From contig NZ_JBKQGY010000001.1 of NCBI RefSeq assembly GCF_050487225.1, positions 1,178,001-1,242,000 of the forward strand: 64,000 nt of DNA. Reading direction: 5' to 3'. The notes beneath the pieces were generated by a model, which had not been told where the DNA came from, ran no database searches, and worked only from the letters and a program-made list of their open reading frames with translations. Shown here piece by piece: positions 57,970-64,000 of this stretch. Numbering within the stretch: position 1 is the stretch's first letter; every line of letters begins with the position of its first letter. The stretch is from Paenalcaligenes sp050487225. Lineage in GTDB: Bacteria > Pseudomonadota > Gammaproteobacteria > Burkholderiales > Burkholderiaceae_B. The position numbers were made by a program, and so were the translations under genes.

Positions 57970-59250
57970 TTAACGATCATCAGGAAAAGTCTGCTGGTCT
58001 ACTGCAAGGATACTGTGCATGAGCACTTTTAGGCCTGCCTCTAGCTCGTCTAGCTTTATGGCCTCTTCTGGGCAATGGCTACGGCCATTTAAGCAAGGAA
58101 TGAACACCATGCCCGCTGGTGCAATCGCCGCCAAATACACAGCATCATGGCCCGCACCGCTGGGTAAGCGTAGCGAGTCATAGCCCAACGCTTTTGCTGA
58201 GTGCTCAATGACATCTACCACCTGTGGCGTAAACTGCGTAGGCTTACCATAGCTTACCGATTCGGCCTGCAACCCTAGCCCCAATGCCTGCAAAGCTGGC
58301 TGCACCTCAGCAAACAATTGCTCGCCATATTGCACTAAAACTTCGGCATCATTACTACGTATTTCCAGCATGAGCTCCACCTTCCCGGGTACAGCATTTG
58401 AGGAGTTCGGCGTGACGGATAAGTACCCCACGGTAGAAACCACGTAGCGCTGATCTGAGTTCATCTGGCTTGCTTTATGGTAGGTAGCCTGTATCAGCAT
58501 CGCCGCCCCCACCAACGCATCTTTACGGTGTGTCATGGGAGTGGTGCCAGAGTGGTCTGGCTGCCCCGTAACCATCACTCTAAAGCGTCGTATACCTACT
58601 AGATCCGTCACGACACCAATAGGAATCTGCTGCCTTTCTAATACTGGCCCTTGCTCTATATGCAGCTCTACAAACGCATGTAGATCACCTGTTTGATACA
58701 GTGGCACAGTTAGTTTGTCTGGCGCTCCGCCCACTAAGGCGATTGCTTCTGCTAACGTACCGCCAGCCGGGGCACGCTGTGCCAGCATATCGGCACTCAA
58801 CGCCCCCACCATTGCACGACTGCCTACGCATGACACCCCAAAATCACTGGGCTCCTCAGACAAGAAGTCCACCACCTCAAACGGGTGGTCTAGCTGTTCC
58901 CCACTGTCATGCAAGGCTTTCGCGACTTCAATGCCTGCCAACACACCAATGATGCCGTCATACCTACCACCATCAAACACAGTATCAGAATGTGAGCCCG
59001 TCATAATCGCTTTAGCATGAGGCTGCTTGCCTTCTAAGCGTCCGATCAAGTTTCCACCGCTGTCTATACGCACAGACAATCCAGCCTGTTGCATTTGTTC
59101 GGTCAGCCATTGTCGTGAAGCAATAAAGCGGGGACTAAATGCTCGACGTGTCCACGGGCGCTCTGGGTCGGTAAAGGTAGATAGCGTCTCTAAGCGTTGC
59201 CATAACCGTTGGCTGCTTAGCACTTGCAAGGCGACATGTTGACTGCTCAT
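57970..59250 (-). CDS. allantoate amidohydrolase / N-carbamoyl-amino-acid hydrolase-like M20 enzyme
   Basis: 426 residues. M20 metal-site blocks are present: GSHSDTVFDGGRYDGIIGVL, EEPSDFGVSCVGS, ELHIEQGPVLE and PSGAGHDAVYL. In the ureide context it most likely hydrolyses allantoate; the family also contains N-carbamoyl-L-amino-acid hydrolases (HyuC). The start overlaps the previous gene by 4 bp, so the two are coupled. Confidence 0.85.
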   Translation of the reverse strand: MSSQHVALQVLSSQRLWQRLETLSTFTDPERPWTRRAFSPRFIASRQWLTEQMQQAGLSVRIDSGGNLIGRLEGKQPHAKAIMTGSHSDTVFDGGRYDGIIGVLAGIEVAKALHDSGEQLDHPFEVVDFLSEEPSDFGVSCVGSRAMVGALSADMLAQRAPAGGTLAEAIALVGGAPDKLTVPLYQTGDLHAFVELHIEQGPVLERQQIPIGVVTDLVGIRRFRVMVTGQPDHSGTTPMTHRKDALVGAAMLIQATYHKASQMNSDQRYVVSTVGYLSVTPNSSNAVPGKVELMLEIRSNDAEVLVQYGEQLFAEVQPALQALGLGLQAESVSYGKPTQFTPQVVDVIEHSAKALGYDSLRLPSGAGHDAVYLAAIAPAGMVFIPCLNGRSHCPEEAIKLDELEAGLKVLMHSILAVDQQTFPDDR

Positions 59251-60617
59251 GACACGACTCCAGCACGGTGTGGTCGTATGAACTGACCATCACCTGCTTG
59301 ATTACAAATGTTGCGACCATCCCAGACCAGTTGTCCACGCAAGAACGTCGCTGCCACTTTCACCATAAACTCACGGCCCTCAAACGAGCTCCACGTCACA
59401 GCCGATAAGCTTGTCGATGGATCAAAGGCATAACGCTCTTGATCAAGAATCACGAAGTCTGCATCGGCACCAGGGTTCAAATGCCCTTTACGATGCTCTA
59501 ACAAGAAATGCTTCGCAGGCCCTTCGCACAACAATTGCACCACCATCGTGGGGGATAAACCGTGCTCTATACACCCCGTCCACAACGCCGGCAGCAAGGT
59601 TTCCAAACCTGGACCACCTGAGGAATTCTTAAACACATTAGGGTTGGACTTACGCTCTAAGCCCCAACTCACGTGATCGGACGACACAAATGTACATTCG
59701 CCATTTCCAATGTGCGTCCACAGTTTTTCTACCTCAGCTTTAGGCCGTATAGGCGGGTAATGCTTAGTCAATGCACCAAAGCGCTTGGTATGTTCTTCAT
59801 GGTTCAGCATTAAATACTGCACGCAGGTTTCTATACTGGCTGCTGTACCCGCACGCTTATACATGTTGCACAGCTCAAAGCCTCGTGACAACGATACGTG
59901 TACCGCATGAGCGCGTGCCCCCGTCAACGCACCCAACTCATAAATCGTTGCCGTGGCCAAGTTCTCTACCAATGGTGGGTGCGCACGTAAAAACGCATCC
60001 CAACCGGTATCACCTTCTTCGGTCATACGCAGGATATTTTTACGGGTAATTTCCTGATTTTGATTATGCACCCCGCAGGCCAAGCCTGACGGAGCAATCA
60101 ACCGGAAGGCCTCATAGAGCACGTCTTCCTCTACACGAGGGAATCGATTGGGGCTGGCCTCAAAGGTAGAGAACTTAAACGCGCATGCTCCACCTTCAAT
60201 CAGCCCTGGAATAGCCTCTAACCCATGCTCATTATTTAAGGTGGCGTATGCCGCCACATCCACATGACTGTCTTGTTCAATCAGCTGTATTTTTCTATCT
60301 AGCTGAGGGCGTGAGGCCACGGGCTCTGGATCGTCATACGGCATTTCCACCATTGTCGTCACACCACCCGCCGCCGCTGCTCTAGAAGCCATACCTATGC
60401 CTTCTTGATTCGCTTGGCTGCCGGAATGCACCTGACCATCTAACACACCGGGGATTACCCACCTGCCACGCGCATCGATAAAATCGCGTGCAGACGGCAC
60501 ATTATTAGCCTCGCCAATAGCCTCTACTTTGCCCTCACGTATCGCAAACCAGCCATCAAAACGAATGCGATCCGCCCCCACAATATTGCCCTGTACTACT
60601 ACATCAAAATCACTCAT
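59247..60617 (-). CDS. allantoinase/dihydropyrimidinase-like amidohydrolase
   Basis: 456 residues of the cyclic amidohydrolase family. The carbamylated Lys site ACAFKFSTFE, the His sites GVHNQNQE and HAVHVSLSRG and the Asp site VSSDHVSWG are present. The first metal motif reads GVLDGQVHSG, so the usual first His of HxH is Gln. It would open allantoin or a hydantoin-like ring. It is coupled to the M20 enzyme by overlap. Confidence 0.8.
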   Translation of the reverse strand: MSDFDVVVQGNIVGADRIRFDGWFAIREGKVEAIGEANNVPSARDFIDARGRWVIPGVLDGQVHSGSQANQEGIGMASRAAAAGGVTTMVEMPYDDPEPVASRPQLDRKIQLIEQDSHVDVAAYATLNNEHGLEAIPGLIEGGACAFKFSTFEASPNRFPRVEEDVLYEAFRLIAPSGLACGVHNQNQEITRKNILRMTEEGDTGWDAFLRAHPPLVENLATATIYELGALTGARAHAVHVSLSRGFELCNMYKRAGTAASIETCVQYLMLNHEEHTKRFGALTKHYPPIRPKAEVEKLWTHIGNGECTFVSSDHVSWGLERKSNPNVFKNSSGGPGLETLLPALWTGCIEHGLSPTMVVQLLCEGPAKHFLLEHRKGHLNPGADADFVILDQERYAFDPSTSLSAVTWSSFEGREFMVKVAATFLRGQLVWDGRNICNQAGDGQFIRPHRAGVVS

Positions 60618-60644
60618 GTCTGTCTCCTGATTAGTGTGTTTGGC

Positions 60645-62012
60645 TTAGCGTGGTGCGCGTAATGAAGGCAAAGCAGCATTGCTGGCGAGCAAGCGCTCCC
60701 ATGCTTGTGCAGTCGCTTGTTCAGCCTGTTCTAATACGTCTGACTCATTCATGCTCAAGACCTTTCCGTCACGCATCAGGAACTTCCCACCCACCATGAC
60801 CGAATCCACCACACCGGGGTCGGCATAGTGCACGATGTTGGAGACGATTTGATTCACTGGTCGCATACGTGCATGTTCCAAACTAATAAAGGTCAGGTCT
60901 GCCAACTTGCCTTCCTCTATAGAACCTAGCTCGTTCAAACGACCTAAAGCCTTTGCCCCATTACGCGTGGCGCAATCGAGGATTTCTTGTGGTTGAGGTG
61001 TCACGCCACCGCCTGCACTACCCCTATGCACCACAATGCCGAACTGCATCGCTTTGAACATGTCTTCGGTCATGTTGTCAGTACCAAAGGCGATATTCAC
61101 CCCCTGTTTCATGGCATACCCCACCTTCACTTGGTGTGGACCACGTCGGGATGAGTTAGCAGGGCAATGCGCCATGTGCACGCCTTGGCGAGCCAAAACA
61201 TCGATGTCTTCTTCTGTGCAATGTGACCAGTGCGCTGCTGTTAGATCGGTGTCCAGCCATCCGTTATCCAACAAATACCCCACCGACGTTTTTCCAGTCA
61301 GTTGATGTATTTGTTTAAGCTCGGCACGTGATTGAGCCAAATGCACATTGCGTTTTACGTCATGCTTATGTGCAATGGCCAACAACTCTTTCAGCATCCA
61401 TGGCGAACAATTATCGGGCGCATGCGACGCCACCTGACAATGAATGCGCCCACCCTCTGCACCGTGATAACGCTCAATCAGTGCTTCGGTTCTGTCTAAA
61501 TATTGCTGTCCCCAATCTCGATCGTAGTGATACTCGCCTGTCGCCATTTTGAGATTATGTGCATCGGCTCCCAGCTCACTAAACACCACACGCAATCCAG
61601 TATTCACAACCTCATCCGCATAACTGCCTACAAATCGGCTGGAATCGCTCACCGTTGTGGTGCCAGAGCGCAAAGCTTCCAATGCCCCTAACTTCGCCAT
61701 AGCGGCACGTTCCTCGGGGGTCATGATGAAGGTAATAGGCCCCATATAGCCATAAATCACCTCCCCCATGTAGTCCTCGATCGTGCCGCGCATCACCGTC
61801 AACACCAAGTGTGTGTGCGAGTTAATAAACCCTGGCAACAGGGCTTTACCTGTGGCGTCCACACGTTCTAGGTTGGGATAGCGCGCCAAAATATCGTCAG
61901 ACGTCCCTACTGCAGCGATCTTGCCATCTACCACGGCTACCGCGCCGTCATTGATAATGCTGCCCTGCTGATCACACTGGACTAAGGTTGCCCCATGAAT
62001 TACGTATGCCAT
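60645..62012 (-). CDS. guanine/8-oxoguanine deaminase-like amidohydrolase
   Basis: 455 residues. LPGFINSHTHLVLTVMRGTI, the His in VHLAQSRAEL, AHWSHCTEEDID and FGTDNMTEDMFK match the SsnA/chlorohydrolase-type deaminases. In this operon deamination of a purine (guanine or 8-oxoguanine) to xanthine or urate is likely. AAAGGAGACAGAC precedes the ATG. Confidence 0.8.
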   Translation of the reverse strand: MAYVIHGATLVQCDQQGSIINDGAVAVVDGKIAAVGTSDDILARYPNLERVDATGKALLPGFINSHTHLVLTVMRGTIEDYMGEVIYGYMGPITFIMTPEERAAMAKLGALEALRSGTTTVSDSSRFVGSYADEVVNTGLRVVFSELGADAHNLKMATGEYHYDRDWGQQYLDRTEALIERYHGAEGGRIHCQVASHAPDNCSPWMLKELLAIAHKHDVKRNVHLAQSRAELKQIHQLTGKTSVGYLLDNGWLDTDLTAAHWSHCTEEDIDVLARQGVHMAHCPANSSRRGPHQVKVGYAMKQGVNIAFGTDNMTEDMFKAMQFGIVVHRGSAGGGVTPQPQEILDCATRNGAKALGRLNELGSIEEGKLADLTFISLEHARMRPVNQIVSNIVHYADPGVVDSVMVGGKFLMRDGKVLSMNESDVLEQAEQATAQAWERLLASNAALPSLRAPR

Positions 62013-62100
62013 GTCTGTCTCCTTTTTTTAGGGCGCAAAACGCCCTCCCGCCTTTTTTGGGATATCTATGCTTCAAAAAAATCAGTACCGCTAGGAAAGA

Positions 62101-63006
62101 TTAGGAAGGGGGATGTACCGCCATCCAATGTCGTGCAATGTCTGCACGCCTACATACCCACACATCAGGTTTAGTGGCGATGTAATCCAGAAAGCGCGCC
62201 AAACCCGCTGCACGACCTGCATGTCCGGCCACACGCAAGTGCAGCCCTACCGACATCATGCGTGGCGTGTGTGCAGATTCTTCATACAGAAAATCAAACG
62301 CATCACGTAACGCTGTATAAAAATCCGACCCCGATGCTAAGGCCCCGCGCATGAACTTGGTATCGTTATTCACCAAGCTATACGGCACCACCAGATGCGG
62401 TTGTTGCTGCACCGTTACCCAATAGGGCAAATCATCGTTATAGGCATCGGAGTCATATATCAACCCACCCTGTTCTACAACAAGGCGTCTGGTATTTGGA
62501 CTGGGACCATAACGGCAATACCACCCCTCGGCATCCCTACCCAAACTTTGCTGTATTAACACCAAGGCCTGCTGAATACGAGCACGCTCATCTTCCGCCG
62601 ATAAGCCTTGATGATGTTCCCAGCGCAAGCCATGCGCACATACGTCGTAGCCACGTTCATTGATACGCTCACACGCTTGAGGATGCCTGGCCAACGCTTG
62701 TGCACAGGCCATTACCGTAGCTGTCATGCCGCGATCTGCCAGTATCCTATCCAAACGCCAAAACCCTACACGGCTGCCATACTCAAACATGGATTCAGCG
62801 GCTAAATCACGCTGACCTGCCACACCTGCACCACCTTCCGTTAATGCAGACTCCGTAATGTTGTCGCCATCCAGAACGGAAAGCTCCGCCCCTTCTTCGA
62901 AGTTCAAACAAAAATTAATCGCTAACCGTGCGCCGCCTGGCCACTGTGCTTGCGGTGGCTGCGCGCCATAGCCTATAAAGTCCCGAACTGCCTCATGCTC
63001 GTTCAT
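62101..63006 (-). CDS. puuE: PuuE-type allantoinase (polysaccharide-deacetylase fold)
   Basis: 301 residues from ATG 63006. The family opening RDFIGYGAQPPQAQWPGGAR, ALTEGGAGVAGQRD, the DVCAHGLRWEHH motif and CRYGPSPNTRRLV are typical of PuuE, a metal-independent allantoinase with a deacetylase fold. It converts allantoin to allantoate. It overlaps the ureidoglycolate lyase gene by 14 bp. Confidence 0.88.
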   Translation of the reverse strand: MNEHEAVRDFIGYGAQPPQAQWPGGARLAINFCLNFEEGAELSVLDGDNITESALTEGGAGVAGQRDLAAESMFEYGSRVGFWRLDRILADRGMTATVMACAQALARHPQACERINERGYDVCAHGLRWEHHQGLSAEDERARIQQALVLIQQSLGRDAEGWYCRYGPSPNTRRLVVEQGGLIYDSDAYNDDLPYWVTVQQQPHLVVPYSLVNNDTKFMRGALASGSDFYTALRDAFDFLYEESAHTPRMMSVGLHLRVAGHAGRAAGLARFLDYIATKPDVWVCRRADIARHWMAVHPPS

Positions 63007-63523
63007 GTACCTTTGCCTCCCGCAACAAACCTGACTGGTCATGGATTTCTATAGGCTGCGCCAAGTCCATAAACACATCGTCCTCACCTTTGCCGGTCAG
63101 GCTCATCACCACGATAAAGTCAGCTTCATCATCCAAAATAGTCAGGCCGTGATGCCACACATTGCGGGCATAACACACCCCCTGGCCGGGGCCTGCCGCA
63201 AATACTTTCAAGGTAGATAAATCTGGGCTGCCATCCCCTTGTGCCGCACACACCACCACCAAATGGCGAAATTCTCGTGTAGGCAAAAAGGTTTGCGCAG
63301 AATACGGATGGCGCTCTAAGTGACGCACCAACATCGGTAAATCTCTACGCCCTTTCACTCGACGCAACCATAAGCTAGGCGAGGTTAAATCGCAGGCTCG
63401 GTCAAATGCCTCTGGCACATAATGCCTGCCCGGTACGCCGCCGTATTCAATCACCCGACCATAAGGGCGAAACAGCTCTGCGGATAAGGGCTCTACTTGT
63501 ACTGCTCGCAATTTATCTGTCAT
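62993..63523 (-). CDS. allA: ureidoglycolate lyase
   Basis: 176 residues from ATG 63523. The cupin fold blocks FRPYGRVIEYGG, LERHPYSAQTFLPT and GVCYARNVWHHGLTILDDEA match AllA, which splits ureidoglycolate to glyoxylate and urea. It overlaps both neighbours, so it is the second gene of the operon. Confidence 0.9.
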   Translation of the reverse strand: MTDKLRAVQVEPLSAELFRPYGRVIEYGGVPGRHYVPEAFDRACDLTSPSLWLRRVKGRRDLPMLVRHLERHPYSAQTFLPTREFRHLVVVCAAQGDGSPDLSTLKVFAAGPGQGVCYARNVWHHGLTILDDEADFIVVMSLTGKGEDDVFMDLAQPIEIHDQSGLLREAKVHERA

Positions 63524-64000
63524 GTTGTACGCCCACTCCAAAAGCAGCTAAAAACCCATCCCGTATATTGTCCAAGTGCTTCAGCACACTGGTATGTACG
63601 GCTTCGCGATTGCGATCAATCATGGCCTGTACGATGCTCAAGTGCTCATCATCGGCATGATCACCACGCCCAGGCACACGTTCAATGTTGGACACGCGTA
63701 TACGTTTTCTGGCCTGCTCCAGCACATCAGCCAATGAACGATTACTGCAAAACTCGGTGATCAGATCATGCACGTCATCCCCCTTGCGCCAACTTTCTGG
63801 ACCACCTTGATCCATCACATGTGGGTTGCTTAGCTCTTCCTTCAAGTTATGTAAGCGTTGTTGCGGAATACGCTCTACGGCCAGCATGGCGGCTTCGGGC
63901 TCTAGTAAACGTCTGATATACAGCAGCTCTAGAACTTCGCCCACACCAATTTCCCGCACCACCATTGCACCATTGGCCAAACGCACCAGATAGCCCTCCC
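63513..64000 (-). CDS. GntR-family (FCD) regulator, 5' partial
   Basis: The C-terminal FCD ligand-binding domain is visible (VGEVLELLYIRRLLEPEAAM, DEHLSIVQAMIDRNREAVHT). The frame is open to the window edge (EGYLVRL), so the HTH lies outside. It heads the ureide operon and probably controls it in response to a pathway intermediate. Confidence 0.85.
   Translation of the reverse strand, partial: EGYLVRLANGAMVVREIGVGEVLELLYIRRLLEPEAAMLAVERIPQQRLHNLKEELSNPHVMDQGGPESWRKGDDVHDLITEFCSNRSLADVLEQARKRIRVSNIERVPGRGDHADDEHLSIVQAMIDRNREAVHTSVLKHLDNIRDGFLAAFGVGVQHDR

Noticed and set aside
1..64000. Insertion sequences or tRNA genes
   Set aside because: I saw no transposase, no terminal inverted repeats with target duplications and no complete tRNA apart from the tmRNA tRNA-like domain.

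Overview
The window reads as chromosome of a betaproteobacterium, most likely a member of the Alcaligenaceae (moderate confidence). The reasons are the tmRNA with tag ANEERFALAA, a maleate cis-trans isomerase like that of Alcaligenes, the bacterioferritin type, a ModD protein and a full purine-ureide operon. The centre is a complete-looking 43.2 kb siphovirus prophage integrated in ssrA.

Left chromosome (1-12354): a SUKH-4 immunity-type gene cut by the window edge, a small membrane protein, maleate isomerase with a LysR regulator, bacterioferritin, two SAM methyltransferases, an acyl-CoA dehydrogenase, a YebE/TerB-like protein, an SDR reductase, two small membrane proteins, ModD and a large secreted DUF4139 protein. 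The original tmRNA terminator and the left 32-bp att repeat follow.

Prophage (about 12323-55568). All virion and lytic genes are on the minus strand. From right to left they run: Cro-like protein, a run of early and replication genes (Ref-like nuclease, initiator with internal iteron-like repeats, DnaC-like loader, DUF1064 nuclease), HNH, TerS/TerL, portal, S49 protease, HK97-type capsid, connectors, tail tube, tail chaperones with a GGGAAAC -1 frameshift site, tape measure, lambda-like M/L/K/J tail-tip genes, tail fibre, holin, SAR-type lysozyme and nested Rz/Rz1. The plus strand carries a short repressor with no cleavable peptidase domain, three lysogeny-linked proteins, a LexA-box-controlled 63-residue protein, and a rightward operon (conserved phage gene, structured noncoding region, SSB, DUF2303, methyltransferase, excisionase, integrase). 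The integrase ends beside the restored tmRNA 3' end.

Control logic visible in the DNA. Four copies of TTTCTATAC lie in the cro/repressor control region and at a second strong promoter at 45.6 kb, so one repressor probably silences both lytic directions. The second promoter is followed by a boxA-like element and a small hairpin (nut-like), and the operons on both sides are studded with intrinsic-terminator hairpins just before ribosome binding sites, which suggests antitermination. A perfect CTGT-N8-ACAG LexA box precedes an isolated, terminator-bounded 63-aa gene. Together with the non-cleavable repressor this predicts SOS induction through a small antirepressor, and it is the most interesting candidate system here.

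Right chromosome (55569-64000): the body of tmRNA, a membrane protein, a possible 33-aa membrane peptide, a DeoR regulator, and a minus-strand ureide operon: GntR regulator (partial), ureidoglycolate lyase, PuuE-type allantoinase, a guanine/8-oxoguanine deaminase-like amidohydrolase, a hydantoinase/allantoinase-like protein and an allantoate amidohydrolase-like M20 enzyme.
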